Source of the DNA: Sipunculus nudus
Lineage: Eukaryota > Annelida > Sipuncula > Golfingiida > Sipunculidae
Length of the DNA stretch: 64,000 nucleotides
NCBI GenBank assembly: GCA_026874595.1
Contig: CM049316.1
Coordinates: forward strand, 77,347,676-77,411,675
Direction: 5' to 3'
Made by a program: the position numbers and the translations under genes. The notes beneath the pieces were generated by a model. That model made no database searches. It was given only the letters and a program-made list of their open reading frames with translations, and was not told the origin of the DNA. Shown here piece after piece: positions 26,187 through 38,445 of the stretch; the first letter of the stretch is position 1, and each line of letters opens with the position of its first letter.

Positions 26187-27789
26187 CAGCGGCATACCTA
26201 GCCTCATTGCCGCCCGAGGCGGTCTTAGAAATTGCCGCCCCTCTAACAAAACATTATACAAAACTGGATAACATATTGAAAAATATCATGTCAAATATCC
26301 TTGTTACAGGTTTGTGTTTGACAGCAACGCAATTATTTTAATGGATTCACTTGCAGGGAATTCTTCCTCCACATATTAAAGAACAAGCATCTCTTTGCTA
26401 ATGTAAATCAACAGATCGCTCGAAGTTCAAACAAGTATATTTCATTATGAAGTGCACAAAAAGGAAAAAAACGAATATATTGTAACCAAAACAGATTAAA
26501 CTGCAGGATACATATATAATATGATCTTTCATCATTCGTTTAAACACAATTCATGATTACTTTATACTCAACTTTGGGAAAAAAACTTCATTTGGTGTTA
26601 TTCCATTCTCAACGCATACAAATACCTTGTCACATCTATAATTCCACCTATTGTTATCGCATATGACAGCAGGTACACCTAACAGAGCTACTGAGATCTG
26701 CATGGTACTGCTGATTGCAAGGCACTTTAAAGTCTTCATTGAAAACGCGTAATTTCATGAGTTAGGCTTATATATATAGGTAGGGCATGTTTAATATTTT
26801 CACATAAAAAATCAAATGTTTAGGAAAACTGACTTGGTTTAATAAAATTTCCTCAAAGTTAAAATCATACCTTAATTCAAGGCTACATCAAAATCATTTT
26901 AGAATTATAGTGATTATGCACACTTTAACTCGAGGTTTTATTTATGAACTTATGACTATTTGTTATTCAATAGTATTTAAATAAATTTAAAGTAATTATA
27001 TCATTTAAATACATATTATATTTTAATTTAAAATAATTTGTCACAATATACGACAATTGTCTGAAGGTGGTGGATCATTAAACTGTTAATATAAGAATTA
27101 ACAGTACAGGTAAATATATCTTTAATTTAAGTTTTGAACTCTAAAAATAAACCTGATGCTTGATATGTATAATGAACATTTGGCTAAGCGGCCATGGGGA
27201 TTCATCCCGTCGGACAGTTATAATTATATATTAAAGTTAAAATAATTCCTACATAGGTCTGGGTGTTCATTGTGTTTATTCACGTTACATAAAAGATCAT
27301 GCAGGTCATGTTGGGTAATCAAAAGACACAGACATTAAGGTAGTATTCATTATATACATGATAGTGTAAACGTCTGTATTTTAACGAGACTGGTGTGAAA
27401 GTAGGGAGAATCATTGAAAACGGGCACTTCAGGTTGTTTCAGACCGTTTAAATATCTGGAATTTTGGAAATTCTACGGTTCAAGAATGGAAATTCTTTAT
27501 ACTTTCCAAGGAAAAAGCAACAAACTTCGTCAAAATATTGTTCGCACCATGTGGACGACAGACACCCCACCCCCACCACAGGGGGCCATTGGTCTTCTGG
27601 CAGTGTTTTTTCCCTGGTGATTGCCAGCTGCTGCTAGGGATTTCTGTAAACGACGACCGCCCTGAAATGCTGGCCTTTGCATGATTGGTCAGTTTATTGA
27701 TGGCGTTCTGACATTGCAAGACCACAGATCTAACAAAGAATAACTAGTACAGATATGTTCTTTTTTTGCCTATATCTTGCCTTCCACAA

Positions 27790-28555
27790 ATAATTTAGTT
27801 GGTTCCAGAGCCCAGTTTTTAATCCTGAAATTCTTGGAAATGGGACAAAAAGGCCAAATTTGTACTTATTGAGGAAATCCTTATGCCACTGACTAAATCC
27901 CATAAATGCCGCCCCCCAAAATGTGCAAATCGTTCGCTGATCATTTTGTAGATTCCACTACCCAGTTTATAATCCCTGGAATACTTGAAAATGGGACAAA
28001 AATGCCAAATTTAAACTTTTTTAAGAACTCCTTAAGCCACTGATTATAATAAATCCCAGAAATGCCATCCCCCCCCCCCCCCCCACACACACACACCAAA
28101 TGTACAAATCGTTTGCTGATCATTTTGTTGGTTCAACTCCCCAGTTTATAATCTCTAAAATACTTGAAATGGGACAAAAAGGCCAAATTTGTACTGTTTG
28201 AGGAACTCCTTATGCCACCGATTATGTAATAAATCCCAGAAATGCCGCCCCCTAAAATGTACAAATCGTTCGCTGCTCATTTTGTAGGTTCCACTGCCCA
28301 TTTTATAATCTCTAAAATACTTGAAATGGGACAAAAAAAGCCAAATTTGTATTTTTTGAGAAATTCCTTATGCCACTCATTATACTAATTCACCGAAATC
28401 TAATACTAATTCCCCCCCCCCCCCTATATATGTGTTAAATTGTTCACTAATCATTTGTTAGGTTCCACTGCCCAGTTTATAATTCCTGAAATACTTGAAA
28501 TTGGACAAAATTAGCCAAATTTGTACTTTTTGAGCAACTGCTTATGTCACTCATT
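27790..28555. repeat. Tandem repeat of about 160-175 bp inside hAT
   Basis: Five diverged units share GGTTCCACTGCCCAGTTTATAAT, ACTTGAAATGGGACAAAAAGGCC and AAATGCCGCCCCC. Two units carry long poly-C tracts (near 28070 and 28411). The last unit is interrupted by the MITE at 28556. Confidence 0.85.
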
Positions 28556-29039
28556 TAGACCCAGTTGTGGCTCTGTTGTAAACACAGAGCCACAGGTCCC
28601 AGCCTTCATTAATCTAGCGGAATAGGCTACACCTGATGTTGGGTGCCTATCCGAGTGCCCCGTGTGCTGATTGTTTCAAGAGGCATTGTGCATGCATGTA
28701 TTACATCATCACTGGTGCAAGGTGTGAGTGTCCTGTAACTGGACCACTCCATACACACGGACCATTGGCCATAGGCAGCATTGTTACCAAGGTAACACAC
28801 TTGATTGTTTCAGCTGGCCAGGCGCATGTATCACATTTCAGCTGGGTGCGCCAGTTAGTTTGCAGCGATGATGTAACACGTGCAGTGCACAGGGCTAGCC
28901 TGAAACAATCACCAGCCAATCACCCGGGGCTTATAACCACAGGCTGAATGTCCTTAAAATGGGTACATCGTAGTCACCTGCATGCGCTCCTGTCCGCTAG
29001 ATAAATGAGGGCAGGGACCTGTGGCCACACCTGGGTCTA
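28556..29039. mobile_element. MITE, 484 bp, with 10-bp target duplication
   Basis: The left end TAGACCCAG and right end CTGGGTCTA are inverted. Homology extends inward over about 50 bp (CCACAGGTCCC..GCC, TCATT.ATCTAGCGGA). An exact 10-bp direct repeat GTCACTCATT flanks it (28546-28555 and 29040-29049). A neighbouring tandem unit near 28370 preserves the same site without the insert. A 9-11 bp duplication is typical of Mutator-like elements. The 103-codon frame at 28636 reads through further internal inverted repeats and is not a gene. Confidence 0.85.
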
Positions 29040-29115
29040 GTCACTCATTATACTAATTCCCCGAAATGCCGCCCGGGGCGGACCGCCCCTGCCGCCCCCC
29101 TTAGGTACGCCACTG

Positions 29116-29123
29116 TTCATAGG
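29116..29123. repeat. Target-site duplication, hAT right
   Basis: TTCATAGG, identical to 26179-26186. The sequence continues as GTCTGTTGGGGTCCGT, similar to the left-flank GGTCGGTTGGGATCATT. Confidence 0.88.
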
Positions 29124-29598
29124 TCTGTTGGGGTCCGTTTGTGTATTTAGTCAGACCCGGGAGAGACCAACGGCCTCGGGGCCGAGTGTCGCTAGGTCCC
29201 CTTGCTTAAAAGCCGAGTGTCTCTTGGGCCGAGTGTCTCTTGTGCCGAGTGTCCCACGGGCCGAGTGTCCCACGGGCCGAGAGTCGCTAGGGCCGAGTTA
29301 GAGTTAGGCCAGCGATTAATACTGTGGAGTCCGAGTACGGGGTCCGAGTCAGGGTTTTATCAAGTACCGGACCGAGAGTTCCTGTATTCGCTGATGTAAG
29401 TTGTCTTTAATACATTATCACTGACTTCATATACAATTAGGTCATTTCCTAGACATTTCCCGTATCGCTAAGAACACAGATTATAATATAAATCATATAT
29501 CTAAATAGTAAAGAAAACGTGAAAAAAAGTGTCTCACGGTTGGTGGAACGGACTATAGATCTAGGCAAACTTCAATACCTGCACATAGCACATAGTGC
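29124..29598. repeat. Interrupted LTR-like flank with GCCGAGTGTC repeats
   Basis: From 29175 to 29300 a roughly 16-18 bp unit (GGGCCGAGTGTCCCAC and variants) repeats about seven times. AT-rich sequence with TTGTCTTTAATACATTATC (29400 onward) follows. It continues the sequence cut by the hAT insertion and may be the second part of a retrotransposon LTR. No gene is seen. Confidence 0.5.
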
Positions 29599-29617
29599 TA
29601 CAAGTACCTGCTCGCCT
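29599..29617. repeat. 19-bp direct repeat, left flank of giant element
   Basis: TACAAGTACCTGCTCGCCT, identical to 48876-48894. It abuts the outermost base of the left inverted repeat, so it behaves as a target-site duplication of unusual length. Confidence 0.85.
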
Positions 29618-29925
29618 ACGACTGTGAAGTTCGACGGACGTCCGACGTCCATTTTTCGTGAAAGTGCTCCGTGAATGCCTGCTATTCCTCCGCTTTTAGC
29701 CGGAAACATATTTCCCTGACCAGCCTTCTGTTCACCGCTTTGTAGTGTATTTCGCTGATCATCGCTGCCCTCAAGGCTTCGTCAAGATCATGTATATCAA
29801 ACGGTGCCAATACACGCTTTCTAATAGAAAAATTTTACTATTAATAATACTAATAATGCGACTATTATTCTTTTTTTTTTTAAATCTGCTTGATATAAAA
29901 AAATTTATAAAATTTTTTATCATTT
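29618..29925 (+). repeat. Left terminal inverted repeat, unique part
   Basis: About 305 bp matches the reverse complement of 48585-48875 with scattered mismatches and small indels. It includes a 26-bp satellite-like piece (CGACTATTATTC plus a T run, 29859-29883) followed by AAATCTGCTTGATATAAA. The arm then enters the tandem array. Confidence 0.9.
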
Positions 29926-32900
29926 TTTTTTAATTTAGCGTGAATTTTAAAGTGTTATTTATCTTTAAATACGCTAAACAACCCATCACGTTTGGTATAA
30001 ACGGAAAGAACTTTTTACTGGTAGTCACATGGTATGAATTTTAGAGTGGCACAAGTGACCGTTTTAGAGCAGTCAGGTACGACTATTATTCAATTTTATT
30101 TTAATTTAGCGTGAATTTTAAAGTGTTATTAATCTTTAAATACGCTAAACAACCCATCAAGTTTGGTATAAATGGAAAGAACTTTTTACTGGTAGTTACA
30201 TGGTATGAATTTTAGAGTGGCACAAGTGAGCGTTTTAGAGCAGTCAAGTACGACTTTTATTCAAATTTTTTAATTTAGCGTAAATTTTAGAGTATTATAC
30301 ATCTTTAACTACGCTAAACAACTGATCAAGTTTGGTATCAACGGAAAGAACTTTTCACTTGTAGTCTTATGGTATAAATTTTAGAGAGGCACAAGTGAGC
30401 GTTTTAGAGCAGTCAAGTACGACTTTTATTCAAATTTTTTAATTTAGCGTGAATTTTAGAGTATTATACATCTTTAAATACTCTAAACAACCCATCAAGT
30501 TTGGTATCAACGGAAAGGACATTTTACTGGTATTCACCTGGTATGAATTTTAGAGTGGCACAAGTGAGCGTTTTAGAGCAGTCAAATACGACTATTATTC
30601 AATTTTATTTTAATTTAGCGTGAATTTTAAAGTGTTATAAAATTTTAATTACGCTAAACAACCCATCAAGTTTGGTATCAACGGAAAGAACTTTTCACTG
30701 GTAGTCTTATGGTATGAATTTTAGAGTGGCACAAGTGAGCGTTTTAGAGCAGTCAAGTACGACTTTTATTCAAATTTTTTAATTTAGCGTGAATTTTAAA
30801 GTATTATACATCTTTAAATACGCTAAACAACCCATCAAGTTTGATATCAACGGAAAGGACTTTTTACTGGTATTCACATGGTATGAATTTTAGAGTGGCA
30901 CAAGTGTGCGTTTTAGAGCAGTCAGATACGACTATTATTCATTTTTTTAAAATTTAGCGTGAATTTTAAAGTGTTATTAATCTTTAAATACGCTAAACAA
31001 CCCATCACGTTTGGTATCAACGGAAAGAACTTTTTACTGGTAGTCACATGGTATGAATTTTAGAGTGGCACAAGTGACCGTTTTAGAGCAGTCAGGTACG
31101 ACTATTATTCAATTTTATTTTAATTTAGCGTGAATTTTAAAGTGATATAAAATTTTAATTACGCTAAACAACCCATCAAGTTTGGTATCAACGGAAAGAA
31201 CTTTTCACTGGTAGTCTTATGGTATGAATTTTAGAGTGGCACAAGTGAGCGTTTTAGAGCAGTCAAATACGACTATTATTCAATTTTATTTTAATTTAGC
31301 GTGAATTTTAAAGTGTTATAAAATTTTAATTACGCTAAACAACCCATCAAGTTTGGTATCAACGGAAAGGACTTTTTACTGATATTCACATGGTATGAAT
31401 TTTAGAGTGGCACAAGTGTGCGTTTTAGAGCAGTCAGATACGACTATTATTCATTTTTTTTAAAATTTAGCGTGAATTTTAAAGTGTTATTAGTCTTTAA
31501 ATACGCTAAACAACCCATCACGTTTGGTATAAACGGAAAGAACTTTTTACTGGTATTCACATTGTATGAATTTTAGAGTGGCACAAGTGTGCGTTTTAGA
31601 GCAGTCAGATACGACTATTATTCATTTTTTTTTAAATTGAGCGTGAATTTTAAAGTGTTATTAATCTTTAAATACGCTAAACAACCCATCACGTTTGGTA
31701 TAAACGGAAAGAACTTTTTACTGGTGGTCACATGGTATGAATTTTAGAGTGGCACAAGTGAGCGTTTTAGAGCAGTCAAATACGACTATTATTCAATTTT
31801 ATTTTAATTTAGCGTGAATTTTAAAGTGTTATAAAATTTTAATTACGCTATACAACCCATAAAGTTTGGTATCAACGGAGAGTACCTTTTACTGGTATTC
31901 ACATGGTATGAATTTTAGAGTGGCACAAGTGAGCGTTTTAGAGCAGTCAAGTACGACTGTTATTAATTTCTTTTTTAATTTAGCGTGAATTTTAAAGTAT
32001 TATACATCTTTAAATACGCTAAACAACCCATCAAGTTTGGTATCAACGGAAAGGACTTTTTACTGGTTTTCACATGGTATGAATTTTAGAGTGGCACAAG
32101 TGAGTGTTTTAGAGCAGTCAAATACGACTATTATTCAATTTTATTTTAATTTAGCGTGAATTTTAAAGTGATATAACATTTTAATTACGCTAAACAACCC
32201 ATCAAGTTTGGTATCAACGGAAAGAACTTTTCACTGGTAGTCTTATGGTATGAATTTTAGAGTGGCACAAGTGAGCGTTTTAGAGCAGTCAAGTACGACT
32301 TTTATTCAATTTTTTTTATTTAGCGTGAATTTTAAAGTATTATACATCTTTAAATACGCTAAACAACCCATCACGTTTGGTATAAACGGAAAGAAATTTT
32401 AACTGGTAGTCACATGGTATGAAAATAGAGTGGCACAAGTGAGCGTTTTAGAGCAGTCAAATACGACTATTATTCAATTTTATTTTAATTTAGCGTGAAT
32501 TTTAAAGTGTTATAAAATTTTAATTACGCTAAACAACCCATCAACTTTGGTATCAATGGAAAGTACCTTTTACTGGTATTCACATGGTATGAATTTTAGA
32601 GTGGCACAAGTGAGCGTTTTAGAGCAGTCAAGTACGACTGTTATTAATTTTTTTTTTAATTTAGCGTGAATTTTAAAGTATTATACATCTTTAAATACGC
32701 TAAACAACCCATCAAGTTTGGTATCAACGGAAAGGACTTTTTACTGGTTTTCACATGGTATGAATTTTAGAGTGGCACAAGTGAGTGTTTTAGAGCAGTC
32801 AAATACGACTATTATTCAATTTTATTTTAATTTAGCGTGAATTTTAAAGTGATATAACATTTTAGTTTCGCTAAACAACCCATCAAGTTTGGTATCAACG

Positions 32901-35900
32901 GAAAGAACTTTTCACTGGTAGTCTTATGGTATGAATTTTAGAGTGGCACAAGTGAGCGTTTTAGAGCAGTCAAGTACGACTTTTATTCAATTTTTTTTAT
33001 TTAGCGTGAATTTTAAAGAATTATACATCTTTAAATACGCTAAACAACCCATCACGTTTGGTATAAACGGAAAGAAATTTTAACTGGTAGTCACATGGTA
33101 TGAAAATAGAGTGGCACAAGTGAGCGTTTTAGAGCAGCTAAATACGACTATTATTCAATTTTATTTTAATTTAGCGTGAATTTTAAAGTGTTATAAAATT
33201 TTAATTACGCTAAACAACCCATCAACTTTGGTATCAATGGAAAGTACCTTTTACTGGTATTCACATGGTATGAATTTTAGAGTGGCACAAGTGAGCGTTT
33301 TAGAGCAGTCAAGTACGACTATTATTAATTTTTTTTTTAATTTAGCGTGAATTTTAAAGTATTATACATCTTTAAATACGCTAAACAACCCATCAAGTTT
33401 GGTATCAACGGAAAATACTTTTTACTGGTATTCACATGGTATGAATTTTAGAGTGGCACAAGTGAGTGTTTTAGAGCAGTCAAATACGACTATTATTCAA
33501 TTTTCTTTTAATTTAGCGTGAATTTTAAAGTGATAGAAAATTTTAAATACGCTAAACAACCCATCAAGTTTGGTATTAACGGAAAGGACTTTTTACTGGT
33601 ATTCATATGGTATGAATTTTAGAGTGGCACAAGTGAGCGTTTTAGAGCAGTCAGATACGACTATTATTCATTTTTTTAAATTTAGCGTGAATTTTAAAGT
33701 GTTATTAATCTTTAAATACGCTAAACAACCCATTACGTTTGGTATAAACGGAAAGAACTTTTTACTGGTGGTCACATGGTATGAATTTTAGAGTGGCACA
33801 AGTGAGCGTTTAAGAGCAGTCAAATACGACTATTATTCAATTTTATTTTAATTTAGCGTGAATTTTAAAGTGTTATAAAATTTTAATTACGCTAAACTAC
33901 CCATAAAGTTTGGTATCAACGGAAAGTACCTTTTACTGGTATTCACATGGTATGAATTTTAGAGTGGCACAAGTGAGCGTTTTAGAGCAGTCAAGTACGA
34001 CTCTTATTAATTTTTTTTTTAATTTAGCGTGAATTTTAAAGTATTATACATCTTTAAATACGCTAAACAACCCATCAAGTTTGGTATCAACGGAAAGGAC
34101 TTTTTACTGGTTTTCACATGGTATGAATTTTAGAGTAGCACAAGTGAGTGTTTTAGAGCAGTCAAATACGACTATTATTCAATTTTATTTTAATTTAGCG
34201 TGAATTTTAAAGTGTTATTAATCTTTAAATACGCTAAACAACCCATCACGTTTGGTATCAACGGAAAGAACTTTTTACTGGTAGTCACATGGTATGAATT
34301 TTAGAGTGGCACAAGTGACCGTTTTAGAGCAGTCAGGTACGACTATTATTCAATTTTATTTTAATTTAGCGTGAATTTTAAAGTGATATAAAATTTTAAT
34401 TACGCTAAACAACCCATCAAGTTTGGTATCAACGGAAAGAACTTTTCACTGGTAGTCTTATGGTATGAATTTTAGAGTGGCACAAGTGAGCGTTTTAGAG
34501 CAGTCAAATACGACTATTATTCAATTTTATTTTAATTTAGCGTGAATTTTAAAGTGTTATAAAATTTTAATTACGCTAAACAACCCATCAAGTTTGGTAT
34601 CAACGGAAAGGACTTTTTACTGATATTCACATGGTATGAATTTTAGAGTGGCACAAGTGTGCGTTTTAGAGCAGTCAGATACGACTATTATTCATTTTTT
34701 TTTAAATTTAGCGTGAATTTTAAAGTGTTATTAGTCTTTAAATACGCTAAACAACCCATCACGTTTGGTATAAACGGAAAGAACTTTTTACTGGTATTCA
34801 CATTGTATGAATTTTAGAGTGGCACAAGTGTGCGTTTTAGAGCAGTCAGATACGACTATTATTCATTTTTTTTTAAATTTAGCGTGAATTTTAAAGTGTT
34901 ATTAATCTTTAAATACGCTAAACAACCCATCACGTTTGGTATAAACGGAAAGAACTTTTTACTGGTGGTCACATGGTATGAATTTTAGAGTGGCACAAGT
35001 GAGCGTTTTAGAGCAGTCAAATACGACTATTATTCAATTTTATTTTAATTTAGCGTGAATTTTAAAGTGTTATAAAATTTTAATTACGCTAAACAACCCA
35101 TAAAGTTTGGTATCAACGGAGAGTACCTTTTACTGGTATTCACATGGTATGAATTTTAGAGTGGCACAAGTGAGCGTTTTAGAGCAGTCAAGTACGACTG
35201 TTATTAATTTCTTTTTTAATTTAGCGTGAATTTTAAAGTATTATACATCTTTAAATACGCTAAACAACCCATCAAGTTTGGTATCAACGGAAAGGACTTT
35301 TTACTGGTTTTCACATGGTATGAATTTTAGAGTGGCACAAGTGAGTGTTTTAGAGCAGTCAAATACGACTATTATTCAATTTTATTTTAATTTAGCGTGA
35401 ATTTTAAAGTGATATAACATTTTAATTACGCTAAACAACCCATCAAGTTTGGTATCAACGGAAAGAACTTTTCACTGGTAGTCTTATGGTATGAATTTTA
35501 GAGTGGCACAAGTGAGCGTTTTAGAGCAGTCAAGTACGACTTTTATTCAATTTTTTTTATTTAGCGTGAATTTTAAAGTATTATACATCTTTAAATACGC
35601 TAAACAACCCATCACGTTTGGTATAAACGGAAAGAAATTTTAACTGGTAGTCACATGGTATGAAAATAGAGTGGCACAAGTGAGCGTTTTAGAGCAGTCA
35701 AATACGACTATTATTCAATTTTATTTTAATTTAGCGTGAATTTTAAAGTGTTATAAAATTTTAATTACGCTAAACAACCCATCAACTTTGGTATCAATGG
35801 AAAGTACCTTTTACTGGTATTCACATGGTATGAATTTTAGAGTGGCACAAGTGAGCGTTTTAGAGCAGTCAAGTACGACTGTTATTAATTTTTTTTTTAA

Positions 35901-38445
35901 TTTAGCGTGAATTTTAAAGTATTATACATCTTTAAATACGCTAAACAACCCATCAAGTTTGGTATCAACGGAAAGGACTTTTTACTGGTTTTCACATGGT
36001 ATGAATTTTAGAGTGGCACAAGTGAGTGTTTTAGAGCAGTCAAATACGACTATTATTCAATTTTATTTTAATTTAGCGTGAATTTTAAAGTGATATAACA
36101 TTTTAGTTTCGCTAAACAACCCATCAAGTTTGGTATCAACGGAAAGAACTTTTCACTGGTAGTCTTATGGTATGAATTTTAGAGTGGCACAAGTGAGCGT
36201 TTTAGAGCAGTCAAGTACGACTTTTATTCAATTTTTTTTATTTAGCGTGAATTTTAAAGAATTATACATCTTTAAATACGCTAAACAACCCATCACGTTT
36301 GGTATAAACGGAAAGAAATTTTAACTGGTAGTCACATGGTATGAAAATAGAGTGGCACAAGTGAGCGTTTTAGAGCAGTCAAATACGACTATTATTCAAT
36401 TTTATTTTAATTTAGCGTGAATTTTAAAGTGTTATAAAATTTTAATTACGCTAAACAACCCATCAACTTTGGTATCAATGGAAAGTACCTTTTACTGGTA
36501 TTCACATGGTATGAATTTTAGAGTGGCACAAGTGAGCGTTTTAGAGCAGTCAAGTACGACTATTATTAATTTTTTTTTTAATTTAGCGTGAATTTTAAAG
36601 TATTATACATCTTTAAATACGCTAAACAACCCATCAAGTTTGGTATCAACGGAAAATACTTTTTACTGGTATTCACATGGTATGAATTTTAGAGTGGCAC
36701 AAGTGAGTGTTTTAGAGCAGTCAAATACGACTATTATTCAATTTTCTTTTAATTTAGCGTGAATTTTAAAGTGATAGAAAATTTTAAATACGCTAAACAA
36801 CCCATCAAGTTTGGTATCAACGGAAAGGACTTTTTACTGGTATTCATATGGTATGAATTTTAGAGTGGCACAAGTGAGCGTTTTAGAGCAGTCAGATACG
36901 ACTATTATTCATTTTTTTAAATTTAGCGTGAATTTTAAAGTGTTATTAATCTTTAAATACGCTAAACAACCCATCACGTTTGGTATAAACGGAAAGAACT
37001 TTTTACTGGTGGTCACATGGTATGAATTTTAGAGTGGCACAAGTGAGCGTTTAAGAGCAGTCAAATACGACTATTATTCAATTTTATTTTAATTTAGCGT
37101 GAATTTTAAAGTGTTATAAAATTTTAATTACGCTAAACTACCCATAAAGTTTGGTATCAACGGAAAGTACCTTTTACTGGTATTCACATGGTATGAATTT
37201 TAGAGTGGCACAAGTGAGCGTTTTAGAGCAGTCAAGTACGACTCTTATTAATTTTTTTTTTAATTTAGCGTGAATTTTAAAGTATTATACATCTTTAAAT
37301 ACGCTAAACAACCCATCAAGTTTGGTATCAACGGAAAGGACTTTTTACTGGTTTTCACATGGTATGAATTTTAGAGTGGCACAAGTGAGTGTTTTAGAGC
37401 AGTCAAATACGACTATTATTCAATTTTATTTTAATTTAGCGTGAATTTTAAAGTGATATAAAATTTTAATTACGCTAAACAACCCATCAAGTTTGGTATC
37501 AACGGAAAGAACTTTTCACTGGTAGTCTTATGGTATGAATTTTAGAGTGGCACAACTGAGCGTTTTAGAGCAGTCAAGTACGACTTTTATTAATTTTTTT
37601 TTATTTAGCGTGAATTTTAAAGTATTATACATCTTTAAATACGCTAAACAACCCATCAAGTTTGGTATCAACGGAAAGGACTTTTTACTGGTATTCACAT
37701 GGTTTGAATTTTAGAGTGGCACAAGTGTGCGTTTTAGAGCAGTCAGATACGACTATTATTCATTTTTTTTTTAAATTTAGCGTGAATTTTAAAGTGTCAT
37801 TAATCTTTAAATACGCTTAACAACCCATCACGTTTGGTATAAACGGAAAGAACTTTTTACTGGTAGTCACATGGTATGAATTTTAGAGTGGCACAAGTGA
37901 GCGTTTAAGAGCAGTCAAGTACGACTTTTATTCAAATTTTTTAATTTAGCGTAAATTTTAAAGTATTATACATCTTTACATACGCTAAACAACCCATCAA
38001 GTTTGGTATCAACGGACAGAACTTTCCACTGGTAGTCTTATGGTATGAATTTAAGAGTGGCACAAGAGAGCGTTTTAGAGCAGTCAAATACGACTATTAT
38101 TCAATTTTATTTTAATTTAGCGTGAATTTTAAAGTGTTATAAAATTTTAATTACGCTAAACAACCCATCAAGTTTGGTATCAACGGAAAGAACTTTTCAC
38201 TGGTAGTCTTATGGTATGAATTTTAGAGTGGCACAAGTGAGCGTTTAAGAGCAGTCAAGTACGACTTTTATTCAAATTTTTTAATTTAGCGTGAATTTTA
38301 AAGTATTATACATCTTTAAATACGCTAAACAACCCATCAAGTTTGGTATCAACGGAAAGGACTTTTTACTGGTATTCACATGGTATGAATTTTAGAGTGG
38401 CACAAGTGTGCGTTTTAGAGCAGTCAGATACGACTATTATTCATT
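29926..38445 (+). repeat. 168-bp satellite array, left arm block 1
   Basis: About 50 head-to-tail monomers of 165-171 bp. The consensus runs through TTTAGCGTGAATTTTAAAGT, ACGCTAAACAACCCATCA, GGTATCAACGGAAAG, ACATGGTATGAATTTTAGAG, TGGCACAAGTGAGCG and TTTTAGAGCAGTCAAATACG, closing with a T-rich tract. TTTAGCGT and ACGCTAAA near the start of each monomer can pair as a stem. Length and bivalve context recall the widespread 160-bp bivalve satellites, but I have not compared sequences. The 70-73-codon frames inside are monomer read-through. Confidence 0.93.
30955..37436 (+). repeat. 3.24-kb higher-order duplication of satellite
   Basis: Segment 30955-34195 is repeated almost exactly as 34196-37436. 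For example, the 73-codon frames at 33570 and 36811 are 3241 bp apart and nearly identical. Inside each copy a four-monomer block of about 664 bp is itself doubled (about 31970-32640 and 32640-33310). The array therefore has three nested periods: 168, about 664 and 3241 bp. Confidence 0.9.

Larger units (their letters stand above)
26187..29115. mobile_element. Non-autonomous hAT element, 2.93 kb
   Basis: The left end CAGCGGCATACCTA and the right end, read inverted as CAGTGGCGTACCTA, form a 14-bp TIR with two mismatches. An exact 8-bp direct repeat TTCATAGG flanks it (26179-26186 and 29116-29123). A CAG-starting TIR with an 8-bp duplication is the hAT signature. Beyond the TIR both ends are rich in GCCGCCCC words. 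No transposase domain was recognised, and the 60-codon minus frame at 26557-26739 is unassigned. The interior holds a tandem array (27790-28555) and a younger MITE (28556-29039). Confidence 0.88.

Noticed and set aside
28636-28947. 103-codon frame as a cysteine-rich secreted peptide
   Set aside because: It reads through internal inverted repeats of the MITE, and the same region is open on the opposite strand.
26187-29115. Gypsy 3' end and hAT region as one element
   Set aside because: The exact TTCATAGG duplication and CAG-type inverted ends show the hAT is a separate insertion.
33570-37032. Two identical 73-codon frames (33570-33791 and 36811-37032) as duplicated genes
   Set aside because: They translate the satellite monomers and recur only because of the 3.24-kb higher-order duplication.
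29926-38445. CRISPR-like array (regular repeats containing GTTTTAGAGC)
   Set aside because: The whole 168-bp unit repeats with no unique spacers, no cas genes are present and the genome is eukaryotic. The match to a guide-RNA repeat word is chance.
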